A stretch of 8,812 nt of DNA from Alphaproteobacteria bacterium (GTDB lineage Bacteria; Pseudomonadota; Alphaproteobacteria; Rhodospirillales; Rhodospirillaceae), in NCBI GenBank assembly GCA_003250275.1, contig QKGW01000453.1:1-8812 (forward strand), in the 5' to 3' direction. The position numbers were made by a program, and so were the translations under genes. Positions 1 through 6,066 of the stretch are shown here, piece by piece (the first letter of the stretch is position 1; each line of letters starts with the position of its first letter). Under the pieces are notes generated by a model. The model was not told where the DNA came from. It ran no database searches and saw only the letters and a list, made by a program, of their open reading frames with translations.

Positions 1-10
1 CGCGCCGCGC

Positions 11-40
11 CGCGGACTGCAAAACAGTGGCGCGTCCGCG
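11..40. repeat. Inverted repeat in leader region, possible hairpin
   Basis: CGCGGAC (11-17) and GTCCGCG (34-40) are perfect 7-bp complementary arms around a 16-nt loop. A competing inner stem, ACTG/CAGT (16-19/25-28), is also possible. No T-run follows, so it is not a canonical intrinsic terminator. It may belong to the end of an upstream gene outside the window or to the leader of the response regulator gene. Chance pairing is easy in DNA this GC-rich. Confidence 0.3.
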
Positions 41-49
41 CGGAAAGAT

Positions 50-70
50 GCATTTTGCTTTGCAGAATGC
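50..70 (+). promoter_or_regulatory. Leader hairpin upstream of the response regulator gene
   Basis: GCATTTTGC (50-58), a TTT loop and GCAGAATGC (62-70) form a 9-bp stem with one G-U wobble if transcribed. The 3' arm sequence GCAGAATGC recurs exactly at 95-103, over the start codon at 100-102, so the 5' arm could pair with either copy. The ribosome binding site GGGGAAG lies at 86-92. A regulatory role is inference only. Confidence 0.3.
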
Positions 71-99
71 GAATCTAAGCCAGTCGGGGAAGCGGCAGA

Positions 100-486
100 A
101 TGCAGCTCGAACGCCTCGCCTACGTCGACGACGACGACGACATCCGGGAGATCGTGCGCTTCGCCCTGACGGAGGTGGGCGGTCTCGACGTGCGCTGCTG
201 GGGCGACGGCGCGGCGTTCCTCGCCGAACCGCAGGGAGACTGGCGGCCGCAACTGCTGCTGCTCGACCTCACCATGCCGGGGCTTTCGGGGGGCGAGCTG
301 ATTACGGCGATCCGGCGCGAACCCGATCTCGCGGAGACGCCGGTGATGGTGCTGAGCGGCCGCGCCGACGCGGCGGACGAAGTTGCGGGATGCGCGGGCG
401 TGCTCGGGCTGATCGCCAAGCCGTTCGATCCGCTCGGCCTCGCCGAGATCGTGCGGGCGGCATGGGCACGGTTCATTTCAGGCTGA
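100..486 (+). CDS. Single-domain response regulator (CheY-like receiver)
   Basis: This 128-residue protein consists of one receiver domain with no output domain. The usual active-site parts are visible: the acidic cluster D10-D14 after the first beta strand, the phosphoacceptor D56 in LLLLDLTMPGLSG, the switch Ser S86 in VMVLSG, and K107 followed by Pro in the KPF motif. It should accept a phosphoryl group from a histidine kinase or Hpt domain and signal by protein contact in the cytoplasm. The five-Asp run comes from a GAC repeat but aligns with the usual VDDxxDI motif without insertion. The start is fixed by GGGGAAG at 86-92, 7 nt upstream. The stop is 13 nt before the start of the Hpt gene, so the two are probably cotranscribed and may be relay partners. 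No kinase is in view. It does not look like CpdR, whose sequence around the acid cluster and C-terminus differs as far as I recall. Confidence 0.88.
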   Translation: MQLERLAYVDDDDDIREIVRFALTEVGGLDVRCWGDGAAFLAEPQGDWRPQLLLLDLTMPGLSGGELITAIRREPDLAETPVMVLSGRADAADEVAGCAGVLGLIAKPFDPLGLAEIVRAAWARFISG

Positions 487-499
487 TCGAGGGGGAAGC

Positions 500-1102
500 A
501 TGGGCCTGGACGCGGTGGTGGAAGGATACGTGGCGGCGATGCGCCCGAAGGGGCAGGGGTTCGCCGCGGCGTTGCACGGCTGGTGCGCCGCGCCCGAAGG
601 CCCGCGCGAAGGTCTGGTCGCCGATGTGCACAAGTTCGCGGGGTCTGCCGGCTCCGCCGGTTTCGCGCGGCTCTCGGCGGTGGCGACGCTGATCGAGATC
701 GCGCTCCGGGCGTTGCCCGAGGGTACACCCGACCCGCGCGACGTGGCGTTGCTCGCGTGCTTCGCCGCCGATTTCGCCGAAGAGATCGAGGCGCTCGCAC
801 CGGCGCGGTCGTCGCTGCTCTCGGGCGACGAAACCCCTGTGCACGTGCCGTTCACCGGTCCGGCGCGGGTGATTCTTGCGGGTCTGCCGCCGGCCGCCGC
901 CGCGGTGCTCGCCCACGTGGTCGAGCAGCGCATGGGGTTCGGCTTTCCGCTCGCGGACGCCGCCGCGCTCACCGACGTGCCGCCCGGCCGCGCGCCCGAC
1001 CTCGCGGTGGTGGGAGCGCCGGTGGAGGGCCTGGGGTTCCCGGTCGTGGTGTTTGCGCCGGGGCGTCTCGACAATTTGACCGCCGCCTGGCCGGTGGGGT
1101 GA
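500..1102 (+). CDS. Hpt-domain phosphotransfer protein with receiver-like C-terminal domain
   Basis: The protein has 200 residues. Residues 1-100 are predicted mostly helical and contain HKFAGSAGSAGF, matching the Hpt signature (H-x-x-x-G-S-x-x-x-G), with H44 as the likely phosphorylated histidine. Residues about 118-188 read like a shortened receiver fold: strand RVILAG (123-128), a helix, then DLAVVGAP (167-174), where a receiver would carry its phosphoacceptor Asp but this has Gly, and strand FPVVVFAPG (180-188). No Lys-Pro motif follows. The Hpt call rests on the motif; the pseudo-receiver reading is inference. GAGGGGG (489-495) provides the ribosome binding site. It sits 13 nt after a single-domain response regulator and 5 nt before an oxidoreductase gene, suggesting one transcript. 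It could relay phosphate between an unlinked hybrid kinase and the upstream regulator. Confidence 0.72.
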   Translation: MGLDAVVEGYVAAMRPKGQGFAAALHGWCAAPEGPREGLVADVHKFAGSAGSAGFARLSAVATLIEIALRALPEGTPDPRDVALLACFAADFAEEIEALAPARSSLLSGDETPVHVPFTGPARVILAGLPPAAAAVLAHVVEQRMGFGFPLADAAALTDVPPGRAPDLAVVGAPVEGLGFPVVVFAPGRLDNLTAAWPVG

Positions 1103-1107
1103 GGGTG

Positions 1108-2394
1108 ATGAGTCTTTCGGTTCCGAATTTGGCCGCTCCGGTCGAGGAGGGGCAGCGCCGCTCGGTCGCCGTGCTCGGCGGCGACATCGGCGCGGTGATG
1201 GTGGCGTCGGTGTTGTTGCGGCGCGGCCACCGCGTCGTCTGGTATCGCGGCGACCAGTCCAACCCCCACGCCGTCGGCGGGGTGATCCGCGATTTCTTCA
1301 TCGATCCGTTCGCGCTGCCGGGCTACGTGCTCGCGCTGCCGCGGCTGATGCTCGGCAACGCGGTGCGCGCCGGGCTGCGTCCGCAGGCGGGGCCGGAATT
1401 CCTCGCCTGGATGCTGCGCGCGATCGCCAACAGCCGCCCGCTCGCGGTCGAGGCGATCGCCGCCGACCGCGCCCGCCTGCTCGCCGCTGCCGCGCCCGCC
1501 TACGCGGCGCTGACCGAAGCCGCCGGGTTCCGGGTCGGCCACACCGATGCGGTGACGCTCTACCGCGACGCCCGCACCTACGCCGTCGGCTGGGCCGCTC
1601 ACGACGTCCGCCGCCGTCACGGCTGCGCGGTCGAGGATCTGCAGTTCGACGACGTCGCGCAGATGTTCCCGCATCTGTCGCCGCGCTACACCCGCGGCTG
1701 CCGCGTCGCCGGGGTGCCGGTGGTCGAGGAGTCCGACGCCTTCGTCGAGGCGCTCAAGGCGGATCTCGAAACCCGCGCGACGATCAAGCGGCATTGGCCG
1801 GACCTGGTGAAGCCGGGCGCCGCCGAGGTCGAACTCGTCGACGAAGGGCAGTTGCGGCATTTCGACTGGGTGGTGCGTTGCGAGGACGGCGGGCCGGAGA
1901 CGATCTGGCCGCGCGGACGCGGCGGGCTCAACGCCTGCGTACCCTATCGCGAGCGCGCCCTAGTGCGCGAACTCGATCTCGAACCCGATGTGCCGCCGCC
2001 CGCGCGCGGCATCCTCATCGACGGCGCCTCGGGCGCGTGGCTCGAAACTGCCGCTGACCGCATCGTCGCGGCGGGCGCGCATCGCTTCGGCGGAGAGCCG
2101 GGCGAGGAGCTGAGCTATCTCGTCGCTGGCGCGTACGCGCGGATCTGGCGCGACCTCGCGGCGCGCGGCTGGCGCGACGAGGGCGGGCAGGTGAGCACCG
2201 CGCACGGCTGGGTCGCTCCGGATTCGCGGCCGATGCTCGGCGATTGCGGCGGGCGGGTGTTGATGTCGGCGGCCTACGGTCCGCTCAACTGGACGCTCGG
2301 CGCGGCGGCGGGCGTAGCGATCGCCGCGTTCGTCGAGGACAACGCCGCGGAAACCGAAAAGCTCGCGCCGTTCTCGCCGCGCCGGTTCGACTAG
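1108..2394 (+). CDS. DadA-like FAD-dependent oxidoreductase (DAO family) with degenerate nucleotide motif
   Basis: The 428-residue protein has the length and layout of D-amino-acid dehydrogenase/glycine oxidase-type DAO proteins. The N-terminal strand-turn-helix at 20-33 (VAVLGGDIGAVMVA) sits where family members carry GxGxxG, and strand VVWY (43-46) follows. The C-terminal block GWVAPDSRPMLGD and the later SAAYGPLNWTLGAAAG match the DadA end that contacts flavin. At the key N-terminal positions, however, the second and third Gly are D26 and A29, and the acidic residue that normally binds ADP ribose is replaced by R47. FAD binding may therefore be altered or lost. The substrate cannot be named. 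The start ATG follows the Hpt stop by 5 nt, with GGGGTGAGGG (1096-1105) just upstream, so translation may be coupled. Its TAG stop shares CTAG (2391-2394) with the stop of the convergent znuB. Confidence 0.75.
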   Translation: MSLSVPNLAAPVEEGQRRSVAVLGGDIGAVMVASVLLRRGHRVVWYRGDQSNPHAVGGVIRDFFIDPFALPGYVLALPRLMLGNAVRAGLRPQAGPEFLAWMLRAIANSRPLAVEAIAADRARLLAAAAPAYAALTEAAGFRVGHTDAVTLYRDARTYAVGWAAHDVRRRHGCAVEDLQFDDVAQMFPHLSPRYTRGCRVAGVPVVEESDAFVEALKADLETRATIKRHWPDLVKPGAAEVELVDEGQLRHFDWVVRCEDGGPETIWPRGRGGLNACVPYRERALVRELDLEPDVPPPARGILIDGASGAWLETAADRIVAAGAHRFGGEPGEELSYLVAGAYARIWRDLAARGWRDEGGQVSTAHGWVAPDSRPMLGDCGGRVLMSAAYGPLNWTLGAAAGVAIAAFVEDNAAETEKLAPFSPRRFD

Positions 2395-2415
2395 CGCCGG
2401 AACGCTGCGGCGAGA
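2372..2415. terminator. Inverted repeat over convergent stop codons, possible bidirectional terminator
   Basis: Perfect 9-bp arms TCTCGCCGC (2372-2380) and GCGGCGAGA (2407-2415) enclose an inner imperfect stem (2383-2389 with 2398-2404) and a loop of about 8 nt holding CTAG. The structure is centred on the shared stop codons of the oxidoreductase and znuB genes, the right place to end both transcripts. There is no flanking T-run on either strand, so classical intrinsic termination is not supported. It could act as an mRNA 3'-end stabiliser or with Rho. Confidence 0.45.
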
Positions 2416-3194
2416 CGCGCGCCGAGAAAGATCGTGCCGCCGACCGCGACGATCGCCGGTCCGCTCGGCCAATCGTGCACGAACGATAGCCCGAGGCCGC
2501 CGAGCACCGCGATGCCCGCGACTGCGCCAGCCCGCGCCGCTGCGCCTTCCGGCGTGCGGGCGAAAGGCTGCGCCGCGGCGGCGGGAATCACCAGCAGCGA
2601 GGTCACCAGCAGCACGCCGACGAGCTTCATCGCCAGCACCACGTAGGCCGCGAGCCCGGCGAGGAAGGCGATGTCGTAGAACCGCGCGGGCAGCCCGGCG
2701 ACGCGCGCGAGATCGCGGTGCAGGGTGAGGAACACCAAAGGGCGCCAGAACCGCGCGAGCAGGAGCCCGCCGGCGAGACAGGCGATCAGGGTGACGATCA
2801 CATCGGCATCGCCGAGCGCGAGAATGTCGCCGAACAGCAGCGCCATCGGGTCGAGGCGGATGCTGCCGTTGACCGCGATCACGATCAGACCGGCGGAAAG
2901 TCCGATGTGGGCGAGGGTGGCGAGCACGGTGTCGTGCCCGGTTTCGCCGTCGTGCGCGAGGAGCACGAGCAGCGTCGCCGTCACCAGCGCGGCGAGCGCC
3001 GCACCGGCGACCGGCGGCAGGCCGGAGAGCAGCGCGAGCGCGATGCCGGGGAGCGCCGCGTGCGCGAGCGTCTCGCCGAAGAAGGCGATGCGCCGCCACA
3101 CCACGAGGCAGCCTAGCGGCGCGCCGAGCAGCGCCAGCGCCAGTCCCGCGAGCAGCGGGCGGACGAACAGCGGGTCATCGATCCAGGTCGGCAT
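2391..3194 (-). CDS. znuB: Zinc ABC transporter permease ZnuB
   Basis: This 267-residue hydrophobic protein has about eight membrane segments and belongs to the ABC-3 family of zinc/manganese permeases. Recognisable family stretches are WRRIAFFGETLAHAALPGIALA near the N-terminus (the loop contacting the ATPase) and LVGVLLVTSLLVIPAAAAQ in the C-terminal half. It would form the inner-membrane channel that takes zinc from ZnuA, powered by ZnuC. The ATG at 3194-3192 is preceded by a strong GGAGG (3205-3201), 6 nt away. The gene overlaps the znuC end by 20 nt, typical of coupled translation in the zur-znuC-znuB operon. Zinc rather than manganese is inferred from Zur and the His-rich ZnuA and ZnuC. 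Its TAG stop lies in the CTAG shared with the convergent oxidoreductase gene. Confidence 0.93.
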   Translation of the reverse strand: MPTWIDDPLFVRPLLAGLALALLGAPLGCLVVWRRIAFFGETLAHAALPGIALALLSGLPPVAGAALAALVTATLLVLLAHDGETGHDTVLATLAHIGLSAGLIVIAVNGSIRLDPMALLFGDILALGDADVIVTLIACLAGGLLLARFWRPLVFLTLHRDLARVAGLPARFYDIAFLAGLAAYVVLAMKLVGVLLVTSLLVIPAAAAQPFARTPEGAAARAGAVAGIAVLGGLGLSFVHDWPSGPAIVAVGGTIFLGARLAAAFRR

Positions 3195-3939
3195 CGTCGG
3201 CCTCCGGATCGTCGTGGATGTGCATGTGCGGGCGGTGATGATAGAGCGCGAGGTTGGCGCTGTCGGGGTCGGAGAAGTGCGGGAACGCGGCGAGCGCGTC
3301 GATGTCCTTGGGCGAACCCTGGCAGCAGATATGGCGGTTGAGGCAGACGACCTTGTCGGTGGAGGCCATCACCACATGGAGATCGTGGGAGATCATCAGC
3401 ACGCCGAAGCCCATTTCGTCGCGCAGGTGCGGCAGGCGGGCGTAGAGGTCGTTCTCGGAAATTGGGTCGAGCCCCTTGGCGGGCTCGTCGAGGATCAGCA
3501 GTTCGGGCTTGGCCGCGAGCGCCATCGCGATCAGCACGCGCTGGCGTTCGCCGCCGGAGAGCTTGGCGAGCGGGCGGTCGGCGAGGTGCAGCGCGGCGAC
3601 GCCTTCGAGCACGCGCGTGGCGTCGGCGTCGGAGAGGCGGCAGGGCAGGTCGAGGAACCGGCGCACCGAGATCGGCAGCGACGGCTGGCTCGGGAAATCC
3701 TGCGGAACGTAGCCGAGTTTGAGCCCCTTGCGGCGCTCGATGCGCCCGCTGTCGGGCTCGATCAACCCGGCGGCGACGCGCGCGAGGGTGCTCTTGCCCG
3801 CGCCGTTGGGGCCGACCACGGTGACGATTTCGCCGGGGTGGACCGAAAGCGCGACGTTTTCGAGGATGGTGAGGTCGCCGCGCACGACGCCGACGCCGCG
3901 CAGGCACACCAGAGGAGCGCCGTGACGGGAGCGGGACAT
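3175..3939 (-). CDS. znuC: Zinc ABC transporter ATP-binding protein ZnuC
   Basis: The 254-residue protein is a full ABC ATPase: Walker A GPNGAGKST (43-51), Q-loop Q80, signature LSGGERQ (127-133), Walker B LLILDEP (147-153) with catalytic E152, D-loop GLDP (156-159) and switch H185 in ISHD. The DEPAKGLD wording and the His-rich C-terminal tail HHRPHMHIHDD (234-244) are typical of zinc importers. It hydrolyses ATP on the cytoplasmic face to drive zinc import through ZnuB. The chosen ATG at 3939-3937 lies 2 nt after the zur stop. A longer in-frame start at 4086 would lie within zur and add an Arg-rich extension unlike the family. No strong ribosome binding site precedes the ATG, so translation is probably coupled to zur. 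The gene end overlaps the znuB start by 20 nt. Confidence 0.95.
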   Translation of the reverse strand: MSRSRHGAPLVCLRGVGVVRGDLTILENVALSVHPGEIVTVVGPNGAGKSTLARVAAGLIEPDSGRIERRKGLKLGYVPQDFPSQPSLPISVRRFLDLPCRLSDADATRVLEGVAALHLADRPLAKLSGGERQRVLIAMALAAKPELLILDEPAKGLDPISENDLYARLPHLRDEMGFGVLMISHDLHVVMASTDKVVCLNRHICCQGSPKDIDALAAFPHFSDPDSANLALYHHRPHMHIHDDPEADDADLDR

Positions 3940-3941
3940 CG

Positions 3942-4424
3942 TCAGGCTTTGCCGTCGCGTGCGCAATCGGCGCACACGCCCATGATTTCGACGAGCGGGT
4001 AGCTGACGCGGAAGCCCGCGGTCCTGGCGCCTTCGGCGATTGCCTTGTCGACGGCCTGGTCGGAAATCTCCGTGACCGAGCCGCACGACTGGCAGATCAG
4101 GAATTGCGCCGCGTGCGGATCCTCGGGGGTGACGCAGGCCATGTAGGCGTTGATCGTGGCGAGCCGGTGGACGAAGCGCTGCTCGATGAGAAAATCGAGA
4201 ACGCGGTAGACCGAGATCGGCGCGGCGATCTTGCCATGGTCGCGCAGGCGTTCGAGAATGTCGTATGCGCCGATCGGCTTGCCGGCGCGGAGAATGATCT
4301 CGAATACGCGGCGGCGCAGCGGCGTGAAGCGCACCCCGGTCTTCTGGAAGAACGCATCGGCGGCGGCCAGCGCAGTATCCGGATCGGAGGCGAAGTCGTG
4401 CGTATGATGTGCGAACACGGACAT
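3942..4424 (-). CDS. zur: Zinc uptake regulator Zur (Fur family)
   Basis: The 160-residue protein has a winged-helix N-terminal half (about 20-90, with the SVYRVLDFLIEQ recognition region) and a metal-binding dimerisation half. Cysteine pairs C111/C114 and C151/C154 form the structural zinc site. H86, C97, H104 and E119 match the regulatory zinc site of E. coli Zur (H77, C88, H96, E111), with spacing the same or within one residue. This separates it well from Fur, Mur and PerR. When zinc is plentiful it should repress znuABC. The ATG at 4424-4422 has AAGGA about 10 nt upstream. The alternative start at 4532 would place coding sequence next to the Zur box and is less likely. The gene leads the zur-znuC-znuB operon, diverges from znuA, and is likely autoregulated through the shared promoter region. 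Confidence 0.94.
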   Translation of the reverse strand: MSVFAHHTHDFASDPDTALAAADAFFQKTGVRFTPLRRRVFEIILRAGKPIGAYDILERLRDHGKIAAPISVYRVLDFLIEQRFVHRLATINAYMACVTPEDPHAAQFLICQSCGSVTEISDQAVDKAIAEGARTAGFRVSYPLVEIMGVCADCARDGKA

Positions 4425-4533
4425 CACGCGGCTGTCCTTAACGTCTGTGAAGCAACGGAAACGGGTGCGGGCCGAGCTGGACCCCCGCGCTTCGTTCGGC
4501 CATGGCCCTTGAAATTGCCGCTGAAACGGCATT

Positions 4534-4548
4534 TGTTATATTGTATCA
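4534..4548. promoter_or_regulatory. Zur-box candidate between zur and znuA
   Basis: TGTTATATTGTATCA is a 15-bp imperfect dyad with 5 of 7 pairs matching. It resembles the known proteobacterial Zur operator core (TGTTATA...TATCACA/TAACA type). It lies in a rare AT-rich patch of the 193-bp divergent region, about 110 bp before the zur start and 69 bp before the znuA start. TACAAT on the minus strand (4545-4540) overlaps it and could be a -10 element. Binding is inferred from sequence and context. Confidence 0.75.
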
Positions 4549-4561
4549 TGCGTGCCGGGCG

Positions 4562-4573
4562 CCGTTGTAACGG
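4562..4573. repeat. Short dyad CCGTT-GT-AACGG in the zur/znuA promoter region
   Basis: Perfect 5-bp arms separated by 2 bp lie 13 bp on the znuA side of the Zur box. It could be a second operator half, part of a promoter (TTACAA on the minus strand resembles a -35), or chance. The rest of 4425-4617 holds the znuA ribosome binding site GAGGAG (4605-4610) and the zur site AAGGA (4440-4436); nothing else is clear. Confidence 0.3.
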
Positions 4574-4617
4574 TTTCTGCCCGATCCGGTGCGGACTGTA
4601 CCCCGAGGAGAACGACG

Positions 4618-5577
4618 ATGCAACGACGCGACGTAACAATCGCGGTTCTGGCTCTGAGCCTTGCCGCAGCTCCGGCGCAGGCTGCCGAACCCAAGGTGGC
4701 GGCGAGCATCGCCCCGCTCGCGGGGATCGCCGCAGCCGTGCTCGGAGACGCCGGAAAGCCGACCCTGCTGCTGCCGCCGAACCAATCGCCGCACCATGGC
4801 GCGCTGCGCCCGTCGCAGGCGCGCGCCCTCGCGCAGGCGGATGTGGTGCTGTGGATCGGCCCTGGGCTCGAATTCGGGCTCGATACCGCGCTCGACGCGA
4901 TGCCGCCGGAATGGGTGGCGCAGCACGCGCTCACCATCGGCGAGGCGCGCGGCGTGAAGACGCGGCCGTTCCGCGCCTTCGCCGGGATCTCGCCGCCCGA
5001 GGGCGAGGCGCACGAAGGCGGCAAGGAACATGAGCACGAACACGAAGGGCACGACCACGGCGACTTCGACCCGCATCTGTGGCTCGACCCGGCCAACGCC
5101 GCGGCGATCGCGAATGCGCTGGCCGAGCGTCTGGCGATCGTCGAGCCCGGCCGCGCCGCGAGTTTCCGCGCCAACGCCGAGCGTTTCGGCGCGTCGATGA
5201 AGGCGCTCGCGGCCGACCTGCGCGAAACCCTCGCGCCGGTGCGCGGCAAGCGTTTCGTCGTCTACCACGACGCCTACCAGTATTTCGAGGAGCCGTTCGG
5301 GCTCCAGGCGGTGGCGGCGCTCACCCTCGAACCCGGCCAGCCGATCGGCGGACGCCATCTCACCGAGGTGCGCGCGAAGGCGAAGGAGACCGGCGCGGTG
5401 TGCGTGTTCGCCGACGCCCAGGCGCCTGCGGGCGCGGTCGAGGGGATTGCGCGCGATCTCGGGCTCAAGCCGGGGATCCTCGATCCGCTCGGCGTGAAGC
5501 TGGAGCCGGGCGTGGATTCCTACGCCATTCTGCTCAAGCGGCTGGCGGAAAGCTACGCCGGCTGCCTCGCCAACTAG
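4618..5577 (+). CDS. znuA: Zinc ABC transporter periplasmic binding protein ZnuA
   Basis: The 319-residue protein begins with a Sec signal peptide (MQRRDVTIAVLALSLAAAPAQA, cleavage near residue 22). It belongs to the cluster A-I zinc-binding proteins. Probable zinc ligands are H59 in SPHHGALRPS, H153 in DPHLWLDP and H217 in YHDAYQYF, matching the three conserved His of ZnuA. Between the first two ligands lies the His/Glu-rich loop (132-147, six His) characteristic of zinc rather than manganese transporters. It captures zinc in the periplasm and hands it to ZnuB. GAGGAG (4605-4610), 7 nt upstream, sets the ATG. A GTG at 4552 in frame would abut the Zur box and add residues before the signal peptide, so it is rejected. 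The gene is divergent from zur, likely Zur-repressed. Its stop shares CTAG with the convergent DUF1465 gene. Confidence 0.95.
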   Translation: MQRRDVTIAVLALSLAAAPAQAAEPKVAASIAPLAGIAAAVLGDAGKPTLLLPPNQSPHHGALRPSQARALAQADVVLWIGPGLEFGLDTALDAMPPEWVAQHALTIGEARGVKTRPFRAFAGISPPEGEAHEGGKEHEHEHEGHDHGDFDPHLWLDPANAAAIANALAERLAIVEPGRAASFRANAERFGASMKALAADLRETLAPVRGKRFVVYHDAYQYFEEPFGLQAVAALTLEPGQPIGGRHLTEVRAKAKETGAVCVFADAQAPAGAVEGIARDLGLKPGILDPLGVKLEPGVDSYAILLKRLAESYAGCLAN

Positions 5578-5583
5578 TTGGCG
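5568..5583. terminator. 16-bp perfect palindrome over shared stop codons
   Basis: CGCCAACTAGTTGGCG is a perfect palindrome containing the stop codons of znuA (5575-5577) and of the minus-strand DUF1465 gene (5576-5574). In RNA it can form a 6-bp stem with a CUAG tetraloop on either transcript. As a consequence both proteins end in Ala-Asn. No T-run follows, so terminator activity is a guess; mRNA end protection is equally possible. Confidence 0.45.
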
Positions 5584-5990
5584 GCGGACCGGGCGCTGGC
5601 GAGGATGGTGCGGACGGAGGCAAACAGATCCAGGGACTTGGTGTAGAGATGTTCAAGTTCTTCGGGAAGATTTGGCTCGATCGCCGGGGCGTCTTCGTCG
5701 CGCGCGCCGATGGTCTTGCAAAGGTCGGCGGCCTCTTCGAGGAGGGCGTCGAGCGGCACCTCGGCGTTGTTCACCGCCTTGTTGAGCAGCAGCCACGACA
5801 TCGTTTCCGCAAGGAGCGCGGTGAGCCGCGACGCCTCGCGGGTGGCGGTGAGCTTGGCGATCGGGTCCTCGGTGGTGTTCTGGCTGCGCGAGATGTTGCG
5901 CTGCAGGTAGTCGCGGGTCTCGGTCAGCAGGGCGATATTGGTCGCGAAGACGGCGTCGAAATGCTTGGTTTCCACCCAATCGGCGGCCAT
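5574..5990 (-). CDS. DUF1465 family protein, RcdA-like
   Basis: The 138-residue, mostly helical protein matches the DUF1465 pattern. It has an N-terminal helix with LLTETRDYL (21-29), the core SRLTALLAETMSWLLLNKAV (54-73), which parallels the family's conserved RLT...SWLL..RAV stretch, and a final helix with LPEELEHLYTKSLDLF (108-123). The best-known member, Caulobacter RcdA, is an adaptor that helps ClpXP degrade CtrA and other cell-cycle proteins. Whether this copy does so is unknown, so no symbol is given. The ATG at 5990-5988 has GGAG (6001-5998) 7 nt upstream. A longer in-frame start at 6101 would overlap the divergent TPR gene start and is rejected. It seems to lack the long C-terminal tail I recall for Caulobacter RcdA. 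It is convergent with znuA and divergent from the TPR gene. Confidence 0.72.
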   Translation of the reverse strand: MAADWVETKHFDAVFATNIALLTETRDYLQRNISRSQNTTEDPIAKLTATREASRLTALLAETMSWLLLNKAVNNAEVPLDALLEEAADLCKTIGARDEDAPAIEPNLPEELEHLYTKSLDLFASVRTILASARSAAN

Positions 5991-6052
5991 GGGTCTGCTC
6001 CGTATCGTGGGGATTTGCCGGGAGTTCGCGTCAACGGCTATGCTGTGCGGGT

Positions 6053-6066
6053 TTGCGATACCGCAA
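6053..6066. repeat. Inverted repeat TTGCG-ATAC-CGCAA in divergent promoter region
   Basis: Perfect 5-bp arms with a 4-bp spacer lie in the 104-bp region between the DUF1465 start (5990) and the TPR gene start (6095). GTATCG at 6002-6007 is an inverted copy of CGATAC at 6056-6061. It could be an operator for one or both divergent genes. No convincing -35/-10 pair was found. Confidence 0.3.

Noticed and set aside
10..40. A GGACTGCAAAAC stretch resembling the anticodon arm of tRNA-Cys.
   Set aside because: No acceptor, D or T arm, and no GTTCGA-type T loop nearby; the resemblance is limited to a few bases.
120..142. A run of GAC repeats giving five Asp residues in the response regulator, possibly a slippage expansion.
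   Set aside because: It aligns with the usual receiver acid cluster with no insertion; only the normal Pro position is changed to Asp.
478..1860. A 460-codon minus-strand open frame opposite the Hpt and oxidoreductase genes.
   Set aside because: Low-complexity Arg/Ala/Gly-rich translation with no recognisable motif; the plus-strand genes have real motifs and ribosome binding sites.
1686..1931. Short minus-strand open frame inside the oxidoreductase gene.
   Set aside because: No ribosome binding site or motif; consistent with high-GC spurious frames.
2725..4002. A 425-codon plus-strand open frame opposite znuB and znuC.
   Set aside because: It is the shadow of two confidently identified transporter genes and has no motif of its own.
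4552..4617. In-frame GTG upstream extension of znuA.
   Set aside because: It would place residues before a good signal peptide and abut the Zur box; the ATG at 4618 has a well-spaced GAGGAG.
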